A DNA stretch of 64,000 bases, from NCBI GenBank assembly GCA_026413225.1, contig CM048553.1, forward strand, positions 138,454,690 to 138,518,689. Reading direction: 5' to 3'. Every line of letters begins with the position of its first letter. Position 1 is the stretch's first letter. The notes beneath the pieces were generated by a model that ran no database searches, was not told the DNA's origin, and saw only the letters and a program-made list of their open reading frames with translations. This DNA is from Otis tarda. Lineage: Eukaryota; Chordata; Aves; Otidiformes; Otididae. This document shows, piece by piece, positions 24,694-37,045 of the stretch. The position numbers and the translations under genes are program-made.

Positions 24694-27600
24694 CTGTGGT
24701 CAGTCCCACGATGGTATAAAGCCTGCCATTCACAGTCAGGAGCATCCAGTGGGAGGACAATCCTCTTAGCTTGGCTCACTGCCCTGTTTGCTCTGTTCCC
24801 TAGGCCTCACAGCTAGCTAGGGACAAAAATGCTGCTCAGGGCTCTTTCTGCCCTACTCTGTTGCAGCAGGGCAGGAGAAGGAGGGAGGCTCTCCTCACAT
24901 CCCCTTCCCCTCTGTCCTGGGGAGAGGCAGCACTGTCAAACAGACCAGGATGCAGGCAGAGGCAGCCCCATAACTATAAAAAATTCCTAAAGCCAACCAA
25001 AAAATTCTTTCTCTCTCTTTGTTCTTAAAAGTCATGGAGATGTTTCTGCTGGGAGAGGCTTTTTCTCTGAAACTTTTTTTAATAAAGGACTCTCTTTTAA
25101 CTCTTATATCCTGTTTCAAGTGACAGAAAACACTGTTCTGTGCCAGCATTTGAAGTCTGGCATAGTTAAAGCAAAAAGAAGAAAGACCCTGAAATCAGTG
25201 CAGCTCTATACATTATAGCTACAGATATACGTACACAGACAGTGCATGGGAGTATAGATATACAGTAAGACAGCCAAATTCCATGTAACTATGTGTTTAT
25301 AATTTAAGGGTACAATATTATAAGAACTTGTATAAGAATCATATGCTTTTTATCTGGCACCATTTGACTGCATGTGTTTCCGTTCTGGTTTATTGCATAT
25401 CAGCTAATCGCATAATTCGGCTGGATGCATACTAAATTGAAGTCCAAATGCTGTTCACTGCAGTGTAATCCCTCTGGATAAATGAATAGTTGGTATACCC
25501 ACTGGACTGCATTCCTCCACCACTACTTGGTAAACAGCTGTTAGCATGTGTTGTAAAATACAAGACAAAATCTGTTATTGCTACATATCAAAATGTGGTT
25601 GCTACCTTAAAATCTTCACGGCAGTTGTTAAGAGGAATGTACAAAACATTAAGATGAGCTGAGAAAGCATTTAAATGCTCGGTCCTGTCCCTGGCAGCTT
25701 CAGATGAGGGTGGGTGCTGCCCCAGGAGCACAGGCAGCAGAAGCACCAAGGTGGTAGGGAGCAGGGAAAGCCCCTGAGATCCCACCAGGGATTCCTGCAA
25801 ACCAAACCACAGCTCTAATGAGCTCTTAATAGACCGAATGAACAAAATACAGCACCTGGAAGTCCTTTCCTGATTTGCACATGTTCAGAAGATGAGATAA
25901 ATCAAAGTAAAGCAAAGCAAGTGAAAACAAAGTGCCATGGAGCAGCCTCCCCCCCACCTGCCTCCCACCCCTGGCAGCACACCAGCTGCCCTTGTTTTTC
26001 ACAAGAGCAAGAAGCAGCCAACAGGTATGGGGGTTCTGGGAGGAAAACTATACCTAGCCGCTTTGTGAGGCAATGTTTTTCTCCTGTCTTTTTGGCTGAG
26101 TGGGCAAAGTGAGGCAGGTAGCAGCTTAGGGCAGAGGTGGGAAGGGAGCAGCCATGGGCAAGGGGGAATTAGATGCAGATAAGCATACAGGCGAAGCCTG
26201 CGCACATGATGGGAGGGAGGTCTTGCCTTCTTCACTCCCCAGCCTTCAAAGCATCGTGCTGGCCGAGAGGCCGTGGGCTTCAGCGCTCAATCTGCCATCT
26301 CTCCAGGGATGCCTTGCGGCAAAACTGGCTGCATCAGCATCCTTAACAGCGGAGCAAAAGTCTGAGTAACTGATCGTAATGGTCCCCTCCTGGCCTGAAA
26401 TTCGATGAAATCTTTATAATTCTGTCTTGCTTAGCCAAGGGATGTTGTGCAGAAGCAATGATCCCCAAACACACTTCTGATTTTGAATGCTTTCTCTAGT
26501 TCTAATTTTCCTTTGATCCTATGATCAACCAGTGTTTTGTTTTCGTTTTTTCTATCCTCATTTTCCCCATTGAGCAGACTTAACTCTTGGAGCTAGATTT
26601 GAGACATCCGGAGCCAGAGTTTTCCCTCCCAGGAGCATGGGAGGGCTGAGGCAGGTCCCCCTCGCCCCGCACATCAGCCCCATTGGTTACTCCTCCTGGG
26701 TCTTTCTGGGGAACTGCCAAAGGGTGTTCAAAGCTGGCTTTAAAACATGGCAAAAAAAAAAGTACAGATGTTTAAGCAGGTGTGTTAGAGTTCTGTTATT
26801 TTATCTCACTCTTTACTTGCTATCAGCACATCGAATCTGAATGCAGCCACCAGCAGCCACTCTCCATCACCCGCGCTGCTAACACGGTCCAGTGAGGAAA
26901 GGGAGGGATGTAATGTGAGATTGCTGAAAATGAGATTCTTGTCACTGAGGCCAACAGCATAGCAGGATTAGGAAAAAAAAAAGAGTTATGCACTTTTGTG
27001 GAAAATGGAAATACCCACACTCAGATAAGACAGAAAAATTAAGAGAAAGACTTTCCCATGCTGCAGGGCAATGGCTACATAGATGCACAGGAAAAGGAAA
27101 CTTTCTCTAGAGTTAGATCATTAAAAAATTGTTTAACAAGATTCCCTATGCCCTGCTCTGAAATATCTCCTATAGCCACAGTGTCCATGTCTAGACCTCT
27201 GTTCGGAGGCAGGGTGGGAAATCTTCCTCTGCTTCTGATTTAGAGGTGGCCAAGTGTATCTTGGAAATTAGCTGTGTGCATTCCCTCTGATTCGTTTTGC
27301 TTCAAGGGTGCTCACGTCTCGGTGGTTCTACTTCCACCGGCAATATAGGAAATGAATTCACTGGCAGGAAAGCTCATTAAAGTTGTGAGACTTACAGGAA
27401 TATCAGCAACCAGTTTTTGAAAAAGTCTGATGGAAGTTGTGACTTACTTGCTTGGGCAAAACTAAGGAGCATCTGAAATGCCATATGCTGAGCATTCCCA
27501 GCAAACTGCTTATCAATAAGATTTCAGAAAATTTGTAATAAAATCTTAAATGCGTTTGATATAACTGTAAGTTACTCATGCATAATTTCAAAATAGGAAA

Positions 27601-27818
27601 ATGAATTGCATGTGTCAAATATACTTTTTTTTTAGGCATAATTTTTTCTGTTCTAACATTCCAACTAAGGTTTTAACCTGTAGCACAACCTTTAAAGGTA
27701 TCCACCTTTAAAACTGCATTAAAATAACAAAAGTGACCAGGAAATCCAGCCAGAAATTCTGTTGTAACTTTAATGCAGCTGTATTATATACCTTATGTAT
27801 TTCACAACATGCAACCTT
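24694..27818. other. Unique noncoding DNA
   Basis: No gene was recognised. A GC-richer segment around 25900-26350 contains overlapping open frames on both strands without homology. Poly-pyrimidine and A-rich short runs are scattered through the rest. Confidence 0.55.
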
Positions 27819-27915
27819 AATTCTGCAAAGAGCTAAGCATGTGTTTAAATTTATACATTTTGAGTTTTAATGAGAACTCATAGAGTGTAAAGTTAAGCAT
27901 ACATAAAATCAGATT
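27819..27915. repeat. Old palindromic interspersed repeat, copy 2
   Basis: The segment has the order AATTCTGCAAAGAGCTAAGCATGTG, a decayed centre near 27872-27886, then ACTCATAGAGTGTAAAGTTAAGCAT. It follows the same arm-centre-arm plan as the copy at 8560. Spread copies of one palindromic family point to an old amniote repeat. Name uncertain. Confidence 0.42.
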
Positions 27916-30900
27916 AGGAGTTAGTGTTATCACTGCAAGTGGTACATTCAAACACTGGAGGGAGAAAAAAAAGAACATGTACTGTAGATGAGAGAAATTT
28001 GATGAATTAACTTTAAACTTCAGATGCTTTTTTATTTTTTAGAACATAATCTTCAACCCCAGAATTGCAATAATACTGTGCTTTCTCACTCAATTTCCTC
28101 TGTATTTAAGCAGAGGTTTTGAATGCAATCACTTCGTACAATCAGTCCCTTTTTATGAGAAAGCATATTCCTAAATGTGTCTGTTGCTGGATCCTATTTT
28201 TCATATTAGTGTATCACCTGACCTTTGTAAGACTTCAGCTTATCTGATCACCGTTCCCAAAGCCATCCATTATTCTGCCATCGATACTCCTATTATGAGG
28301 GGGTTTTTTAAATTAATTGAGTTTATAGTGAAGAGGAGATGGTGGGTTTAAATAGAGGTGAATATTTCACAGGGGCACAAGTCATATCATACTTAAGCAG
28401 CACAGGTTATGAGAGAGAAATGCAGCCTCCCCCAATCGGCAGATCTAGTGCGTATCATCTCCAGCATTTCATTTATCTTATTCTTCTGAATGCTCTGTGT
28501 AAAATCACTTTTGGATTCATTCAATGTCTGTGTTGTTTTTTCTGATAGTCTTTAAAGAGAATATAACTTCTGCACCTTGCAACATGCCAAGATGACACAC
28601 TCCATTGTCTTTGAAGAAAGCAGAGGCAGAAAAAAATTTTTTTTTTTTAATACCTCCTCAAAGAAAGTAGTTCTTTTCCTCTAGATCTAAGTAATTTCTG
28701 TGCTTAATTTCAGTTCTCTGGAAGAAGGTTTTCTGCCAGAGGGCTGGCTGGTGCTTGGGGCAGTAGGACCTTAATTTTCTGAAGTCCTGTAGGAGCTTCT
28801 CTAATGTGCTTACTCGTAACAGTGAAGGCAATAAGTGCAGTTCAGCATGGCAGCTCTGAGTGTGGGTGGAGACACTTTTGGGGCACTTGTTGGCCCGCTC
28901 ATGCCCCAAGATTGTCCCACAGGTGATACTTCCAAAGACCTTCATTGCCACAGATTTTTTCCTCTGGTGATGACCTTGGTCACCATCATGTGAGGTTACC
29001 TCTTTAGTTCATCTCTGTGAGCCTCCTAAGGAATAGTTTCTCAAGCACGTAACCTTTTGGTATGCTTTAAAACATTTTAATTCAGCAGCAGTATGAGTTA
29101 GTGATGTATGCAAGTAATGCAGTATTTCCCTCCTCGGTCCACAGTCTAATAGGAGGCAGAGAGGTGGCCGTGCGCTCTCGGGGGTATTGCAGCACTGGGA
29201 GAGTGGAGGCCTTGAGACATGTAATCTGCTGGAGCCACCTTCCTCCTCCATCCGCATGTGGTAGACAGGCAGGAAGCCCTACACCCAGCTCTTCTCAACC
29301 CCTGCTCAGACAAAGTAGGCGGCCCCCTCCCTTGTGGCCCACTCCTATGGGCACCTTTCCCCCTTCCCCTCCTCTACCTCACTGTCCACAGCCACCGTGA
29401 GCTGATGGTGTCTTCTGATGACACCTCATCCCCATCCTTCCAACACCTCCACCATGGGGAGGTTAACAGCCAGGTTAGGTTTCTTCCGTGTCCTTCAGAT
29501 CTCTTTGAAAACATCTTTTCCCAGGGAGCCTTCCTACCTTGTTTCAACCACAGGCAGCCATGGAAGCTTCACCCCTTCTTGGGGCACAGAGACAAGCGAC
29601 GGGTGAGGGCAAGCAGGAAGGAAGGAGGGTGACCTCCCTCCAGCCTCACGGGACACTTCAGGATTTGACTGCACTAGGTAAATAATAAATAAAATTCACG
29701 AGCGTGTTAAACGTGTTACATTTTCTCAGCAAAATATTTACTGGTTTTTGTTTTAAGGAAATAATGCTGGTCTTACTAACAGGAGTGTGATCTCAGATCT
29801 CATTCCTGGCTTTTAACTGTGTATAATAATTCAGTTCACCCATTTATCCCTTTAACATAACATGTAGGTTAAGCAGGAGGCCTAAGGGGAACATGTTATT
29901 ACTGGCCTGTTTTTTATTTTTCTTTGATGTCCTTGATTCTATTCTCATTCATGTATTGGGGTGTGCAGCAAATGAACCTTGAGCATTTATTTTATTTACT
30001 AATTTTGCTTACTAGCATTATCAAAAGAGTGGAGCAGCTGCGAGCTTCACAGATTGAGCATACATCTGAACATTTAACGGTTTCAGTTTATCCTGGCTTC
30101 AAGGCATCACAATATAATATTCACTGACATGAAAGCTGAAGAAAGGATGTCATGGGAAGTCTGAGCGTCATGCTGTGAGAGGGTATGTACTGCAAGACCC
30201 TCACTCCATTGGCTTCTAATAGGCTAAGTATTGATATGCAAATAAGAGAGGAGCTTGTGTGTGGCCCTTTAATACAGTCACTAAATATCAATTCAGAAAA
30301 AAAAAATTGTGAGGCCTCCGCTCTTGTATTTCTAACTACAGATGCAGAAAACCTAAAATGGATGCATTTTCACTCAACTGATTTGAAAGCAAATGAGGCC
30401 ACTGCTGAAAATCATATGCAGGACCTGAAAGCAGAAAAATTCTGATCCAGATTTCAGACACCAAGTGCTGAGGTAGGCTGATAAGCAGAAGTGGAGTAAC
30501 CCATGACAAAGGTTAAAAAAAAAAAAAAAAAATCAGTCCCTTCATTCCTAACATGCCTCCCTGGGAGCAATACATGTGCCTCTGGAAGATTAGGTGCTGG
30601 GTTGCCACCCCTGCAAATAGACAGAGGTTTGCAAGGTAGCAGAAAGAGAGGCCCAAAGGGCATCTCCAAGGAGGTTTTGACTCTTCTGGTTCTGACACAC
30701 ACAGATAATTCCCATTTCAAGTTCGAAGAATGGGCAGCGGATGAGAGGAAAGCAGCTGTTAGTTTATCTTGTAAACAAGCCCCAGAGTGCCACCAGATTA
30801 TGACAGGGCTTTGGAGATGGCCCTAGACAACTAAAAGAGTGAGGTGTTTAAAAAACAGAACTGTTTCCGAGAGCACCATTACCCAGCTACTTCTAGCTGC

Positions 30901-31179
30901 CTCAAATACTACGACTGGCCTGAAAGCCCCAAAGTAGTGAGGATGCTGGAAGCCCTCAGTCCCATAGCTGGGAGGGCATGTGTGGTCCTTACCCAGGAAC
31001 AAACCACTGTGAAGAAACATACCCTAAAACCTCCTTTATGCTCTGAACTTACCTGCTTCGAGCAGGCTGTACCAAAACTCAAGGAAAACTATGGCCGAAC
31101 ATTAAATGTGGCACCAGGTTTACCACGTATTGTCACAGTGTGGATCACACACAGCAATTAATAGAAGACTCAATGGCCA
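27916..31179. other. Unique noncoding DNA
   Basis: No gene was recognised. It contains an A7T13-like run near 28631-28650, a GC-richer stretch at 29150-29650 with frames on both strands, and an A18 run at 30515-30532. CTTGTAAACAAG at 30769-30780 is a forkhead-type site flanked by a short inverted repeat. Confidence 0.5.
30515..30532 (+). repeat. A18 homopolymer
   Basis: Eighteen consecutive A. No retroposon body was recognised upstream. Confidence 0.9.
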
Positions 31180-31335
31180 AAACGTCGCTTCATCCGGGCT
31201 CTTTGTGCTGCAGCTCTGTGTGGCCAAGCTCCACGTACATATGTTAATCGCTGTTAGCATATGTTGGCTCCAGCTGCCCACACGCCCGCGCGTGACTGTA
31301 GCTGACGCCGAGGGTATCATGAATAGCCCTGCCTT
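31180..31335. promoter_or_regulatory. Candidate noncoding regulatory element with paired E-boxes
   Basis: Two CATATG E-boxes (31238-31243 and 31258-31263) lie 20 bp apart, about two helical turns. They are also the ends of a 7-bp inverted repeat (ACATATG ... CATATGT). A CACGT box, a CAGCTG box and a short CpG-rich stretch follow. This spacing suits paired bHLH dimers. No conservation data are available from one sequence. Confidence 0.3.
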
Positions 31336-34009
31336 TATTTTTTCCGCTTGCCTCCGGGTTTGTCTGTGTGGGAGCTTATAGCAGCACAAGATAAGATGCT
31401 ATATTTATATTCCTATAAGACCCTCACAGATTTGCATTCCAGAACAAGCAGTTTTCCAGCTTAACTTAGGCTACTCTGGAAACAGCTCAAGCTAAGGAAG
31501 AGAAAGCCATTCTCTATTCCCAAATAAGTGTGTCCCACATCAGCATGACTGACAAATTGCCATTGACCCCTGTGATGTCCCACGTGAAGACGAAGAGGCA
31601 GGGCAGGACAGGACAGCCACCTCCACAGAGCCACATGCCAGCCAAAAAACTGCCCCCAAACCTCTCAGGGCGTGGGTTCCCCGGTGCCCTCCTCAGCCCG
31701 CCTTGCTCCTCCAGCAGCTGGTCCCACTCCTTCCTGCAGCTCTTCTGCAAACGGGTGCCTACAGTGTACACATATCCCCTCCTAAACTCAACTCCTTTCC
31801 TCCATGTGCAAGCCTAGTTGCAGCATTCATCTTACCTTTCATTTTCCCCACTGACTTTAAACAAATAAAACCAGCAGCAGGGAAAAATAAGTGCAGAAGT
31901 CAGCTTAGTTCCCAGTGGATATAAACTATTGAGATACTGTAACACATACCCTGTGTTGTGGACATCATCCTTTCTACCATGGAGGACTTAGGAGGATTCC
32001 CAGAGAGTCCATTAACATTGGTCCTTATTTGGCTCAAGGCATCAACACTGATCTCAGCTTGGCACAACCTTCACTTCCCGCACATCACTCCAGGTCCCTG
32101 CCACTTCAAAGAATAAAAAATCAGGAGTTAAACCTGAGAATGACACTTAAAATAAAAGCTAGAACTTCCTTAGCCTGGGAAATCTCAGGTGAAAGATGTG
32201 CATTTTATGGCCTTCCTTCCTGGGAAAATATTGTTTTCCCAAAACTAACAAAGACATTTTATTACAGCTTTTAATTCTGGATTGGTGTCAAAGTGTTTAA
32301 TCTTTCGCTTACCAGTGTGCCACCACCTCAATACTATTTTAAAATGTGATTAAAATGCACATTCCCTCCCTCTGTTTAGCTTGAGGAGGAAAGCGAATGC
32401 AGGTGTACAGAGACACATTTTACACCCTTGGGCTGCTTGGGGACAAAACCTGTACTAACAATGGTGATTCAACCTAACCCACCTGGGCTCCGCAGTGTTG
32501 GAGCAGGTAATTGCCATAAATCACCCCGTGCCCACTCTCTGCAGCGTGGAGAAGATTAATGGCAGCAGATACCAGAGCTGCCAACTGGGAAGATTTCTGT
32601 GGTGGAGTAGGAACAGCCATGCGTGAGAAATTTGTGATAAAAAGCTATACTGGGACTGCAACAAAGTGCTGGAAAGACACTGACATCCTCTTCCATAATG
32701 CAGACACGTTAAGGTCTGTCTGATTGTGGTGACGGACAGGTATTTGACCGAACACACTGGCAGCTATTTAAGAAAAAAAAACAAAACAAAACTAAAAGCT
32801 AATGTCAAAACGTGATGTAGGCCTGTCAGATGCCATCAGTAATAATTTTTGCTATGACCACTCGCTGGTAAGGAGGGCCAAGGAAACAATATTGTCGCTG
32901 ACTGCACGGGACCAGCCGCCTGTGATTTGTGGGATTCAGAGGCAGAGGGTCCGCTGCCACCCTCCCCAATGGACGTACAGTGCTGGGTCTGGTCAGCAGT
33001 AATCCCCAAAAGACATTTATTTTCTCCGCTGTTTTCCTTTGACTGGGTTAGCAGAAAAATGTTGCTGGTGAGAAGAGACCCAGAATATGTTGCATAGAGG
33101 TAAGCAGAAGTCTAAATGCGTCGAATAAAATTACAGAGGGGTAAAGCGTCGCTACAGCCTTCATAAGAAGGGTGCAGAGAGACTGCTAGGCAAGCAATAT
33201 TTTGTAGGAAGGTTTATGATGAGCTATTTAGCAAGAAAAGCAAGCAGAGCAGCAAAACAGCTCCAGACCTTTCCCTTGCATCCATTCTTTGGCTATGTCA
33301 GAAGTGAGAGGTGTGGCGTGGGGCAGGTGGTCCTGGCTGGCTGCTTCCCTCTCATCCCTCAGCAGCAGTGCTGCTATGGCAGGAAGAGAAAAGTCTGGAC
33401 TGAAAAATGGGAATTACCAGCTGGGCTTCATTTTGTGACCGTCTGTGCCGCTCGTTATGTAGAAAGCGCCAAGCTTACCAAATCATCCATAGCCTCGTCC
33501 ACAGGAGAGGGGTCATACCCAGGCACATGTCTTCATTTCCAAAATGAGATTTAAACCTCGGTTCCTCATTCCCCAAGATGGGTTGCCCTGTAAGTGTTTA
33601 CAAGGTATCCTGGCTTGGACTGGTTTCCAGCAGCACTTTTGGGAGCAATGGTTGGGCTTCATGGCTCAGGAGCTGCATCTCTCAGCCCTGTTTCCCAAAT
33701 GCTGAAGTACAGCTGCAACGCCAATCTTTACTCTGTTTTTTTAATGAAACTTCTTAATTTCAGACTGGACACTGTCTCTGTGTCTAAACAGACTTCAGGT
33801 CCTTTTTTCTCTTCTGCTAAAGAGTCCATTCCCTGCCAACAACCAGCTGCTCCTGTTTATTTTTATATTTTATTCTTCATGCATAAAGCAGGGTGCAGCT
33901 TTCCGAGGACAAATTTCACCACTAAAAAAGTCTCCCCAAACTTCAGAGTTAAAAACAGCAAGGAAACTTAAAGCAGGAATGAAGCTAATCATCTGCCGCC
34001 CTTAAAGCT
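31336..34009. other. Unique noncoding DNA
   Basis: No gene was recognised. The block around 32800-32980 is relatively GC-rich and stop-poor on the plus strand, but has no domain that I recognise. Confidence 0.5.
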
Positions 34010-34260
34010 GGTGAGGTTTTCGGTCTTGCCAGCAGCAGATCTCTGATGAGATCTTCACGGAGCAGTGCAGCGGCGGCGCGCCGTGGCTCTGTGTGACAGA
34101 TCCAAATGTATCCCGTCTGTCCAAAGGGGGCCAGCGGCTCACGGCAGCTGTCGAGCTGCTTTGTAAACAAGTGGGGGACATAGCTGTTTAACCTAGAATC
34201 ATGCATCTGAAAATATGCTTCGCCTCTCCAAGGATTTTGCTGGAAATGCTTCAAAGGATT
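34010..34260. promoter_or_regulatory. Candidate regulatory block with CpG cluster and forkhead site
   Basis: A CpG cluster (GCGGCGGCGCGCCG near 34070-34083) is followed by CAGCTG, then by TTGTAAACAA (34161-34170), a forkhead-type site, and then by ATGCAT. The mix of a small CpG cluster and dense sites in otherwise AT-rich DNA suggests an enhancer. This is inference only. Confidence 0.28.
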
Positions 34261-36879
34261 CTGTTGTTTTTTTTTCCCAGAAAGCTGCATCGTGTGGTGT
34301 TTATCAACTCCTAGAAAGTACTCGCAGCCTTCTTCCACAGGCGAGCGGCACTTTGCAGTTTGACAGCGAAATCACACATGACTTGTTAAGCACAACTTCC
34401 TAATGTAGCTCCCTGTCTGTTGCAGCAGTCTCCCTGGTGGTAAAAAAAAATACAGTACATTACACTCGCTGCAGCAACTGTGATGGCAATATGCAGATTA
34501 CATGGCCATATCGCTCTCCGGCATCTAAAAAAGAAATATTTATTTTAGCATAGTCAGTACTCTTTTCACAGTCTTTTCTTTCACTGTTCTTTTGTGTTAC
34601 AGTGTCTTCACTTCATCCCAGGATCTCTCTGGTATTGCTTGATACCAACCATTTTCTTTCCTACACACAAGCCGACCCTTTGTATTCTTCTGTCATCCAC
34701 ACCGACCTCTGTATTCCCATGTCTTTATTTCTAAATAGTACACATAACCCAGGCTTGTGGATCATTTTATCTCACAATACATACCAATTCGCATATGTGT
34801 CTTCATTCCCTCCTGTGGTTTATCCTATTCTTTTGCTTTCTTCCACCTATCATATCTTTATTTCAAAATGTGCCCTGCTGAAAGGCTTATTTTCCCTATC
34901 TTTTAATTGGGTTTTTAACAGAACCTAGAGTAAATTAGGGCTATTACTTTGGAAACCTGTTATGTAACAAATTCCCATCTTTTCCAGATTTCTTCTTTGG
35001 TTTTCAGGTCAAGGACTGCTTTTTCCTGATCATTTTTTATTCTTTGTGCAAGGGCACTATAGGGAAAGATGTGTTATTTGAGCTGCAGCTACAGACTTAC
35101 TGTAAAGCCAGAAATAATGAAGTTCCGGTTTGAAGCTTGAGTGTCAAATCATTGTTCTTTAGAACTGAATTAAATCAACTAATTGTTTTTCCATCTCTAG
35201 AACAGGACCAATATTGTACGTCCTGCCTTACAGGGCTGCGTGCGGTTGGAATAACGACAATGAAGTCATAGGCTACCCCAGACCATCCAAATCAGTCTTG
35301 AAAAATGTATTGCCGTGCTCTTTTTCTCATTCAGTATTGTGTTTTAGCCTTTTCTCAGCAAACAGGTTTGCCAAGTCTAGTCTGAATCCTGTGCACTGCT
35401 GAAAGGATATTGTACTGAAACAGGAGTGTAGGTGTGGATGAAGACTGCCAGAAGCATCTCTTGTTACCCCAGTGAGAGCAAATGGCAGCCAACTCTCATA
35501 AATCCTGTAGTCTGGAAAATGGTGAAATACCATCTTTTTGGCAGTTGTAAACGGGTAAGCAGTAGGTAAAAGCTAAGTATAGTGAGGATTCCGTGTAAAA
35601 AGGGCAGAGACCACAAGGAATTAGAGAAGCTAAGAAAATGCAGAGGGATAAATAAATGAGTACCACTAGCCCAACATGCTTAAATAGTATGAGTCAGAAA
35701 TCTTCAGACCCATGCTCTCTCTATACCTGATTGACATTCATCTCCATCGTTACAGACGTAACCCTCCAACACTGGCAGAGAATAGGTTGGTCGTTCATGC
35801 TGAGCTTTTCCTTTTACTAGATTTTTGCCATGTGAGGCATGTCCTGCTTTTACAAGGTAGGGTCTGCCTCCAGCTAGCATTGAGTGCCTAAGCACACACC
35901 ACGTCTCTTACATAGGATGTACACACGGATATGTTTTTTGAAGTCATGGGTTTCATGTGTCTCGTGAGAAGATATATGAACTGTTTGCTTAGAACTTCAG
36001 CATAAGATCAGGCAGGAGAAAAGCTAGTAAAGATTGTAGTCAGTACCTCTGCAATAGAGCAAAAAAAAAAAGATGCGGAGCAGTCTAGGTATTAGGTAGA
36101 TGTTTTCGTATTAAATATTATATGCAATTTGAGAAGAAATACATTTTTCCCTGTCTTTCTCAGTCTCATACAGAATCCAGTTCCTCCTCAGGCTCTGTAC
36201 CTGTTCGACAGAAATCCTAGTTCACACACACATTAAGAAAATGGAAATAATAAAGAAAAGCTTTTCCCAGTTTTATTTTCTTTTGACAATTTTTTTTTTT
36301 AAATGAATTTGTGTTTCTCTTGCATTGTTTAAAAAGTTAATGTTGACTTGAGGATTAAGTTGAGTTTTGCCAATACAAAAATACTAATTTTAAAAATATT
36401 TTTTCCTCAACTTGTTTCTCAGTACAAAAAGAGAGGAACATTTTTAAGAGTGCTGAATGAAAAAAAAAAAACATAAATTCATGGGCTTTCTTACATTTTT
36501 TCTAACTCTTCTGTGAGGAAGAAAAGGAGATTTTTTTCACTTTTGCATGTATTAACTCCATACTTCTGCCCTCCACCTTTCATTATCCATTTGAAATTAG
36601 TGGGATGAGGAGATAAAAAGAAAATCAGGAGATTAAAGGAAAACTAAAACTGTCTAATCTAAATTTTTTAGAAACTAAATTACTGAAATACTTGTTGATA
36701 TATGAAATTAGAAACAATCTTTCATTTCATATTTTCCAAGTATAACATAAAAAACTGTCAAAAACGGCTTTTGATTCCAATGACCTCGCATCTTTGAAAA
36801 CACACTTTTTGGACAAAAATTTCTGCTTATTCTGCCATAGCCATTGACATTGACCTTCTACATGTAGATTCAAAGAGAT
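34261..36879. other. Unique AT-rich noncoding DNA
   Basis: No gene was recognised. There are many short A or T runs, for example near 36061-36072, 36290-36301 and 36461-36471. Frames are short and interrupted. Confidence 0.6.
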
Positions 36880-37045
36880 TAATTAAAGGCGAGCAGCACT
36901 CTAAATTGTCAGCAGCTGGGGCATGAAAGCAATTCTGGAGTGTAATTCTCCAATGACGCTGTGGATAAGGCAGGACATTTAATGGCTAAATTATCTCCCT
37001 CCTGAATTTAAACTGAGTGTGGTGAAATGGTAGTTTTCTGAAACT
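36880..37045. promoter_or_regulatory. Candidate conserved noncoding element
   Basis: The block joins a TTAATTAAA homeodomain-type site, GTCAGCAGCTGGGG with a CAGCTG E-box, a small inverted repeat (GGAGTGTAATTCTCC) and a second AATTTAAA site within 160 bp. It is free of low-complexity runs, unlike its flanks. Calling it conserved is a guess until aligned. Confidence 0.25.
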
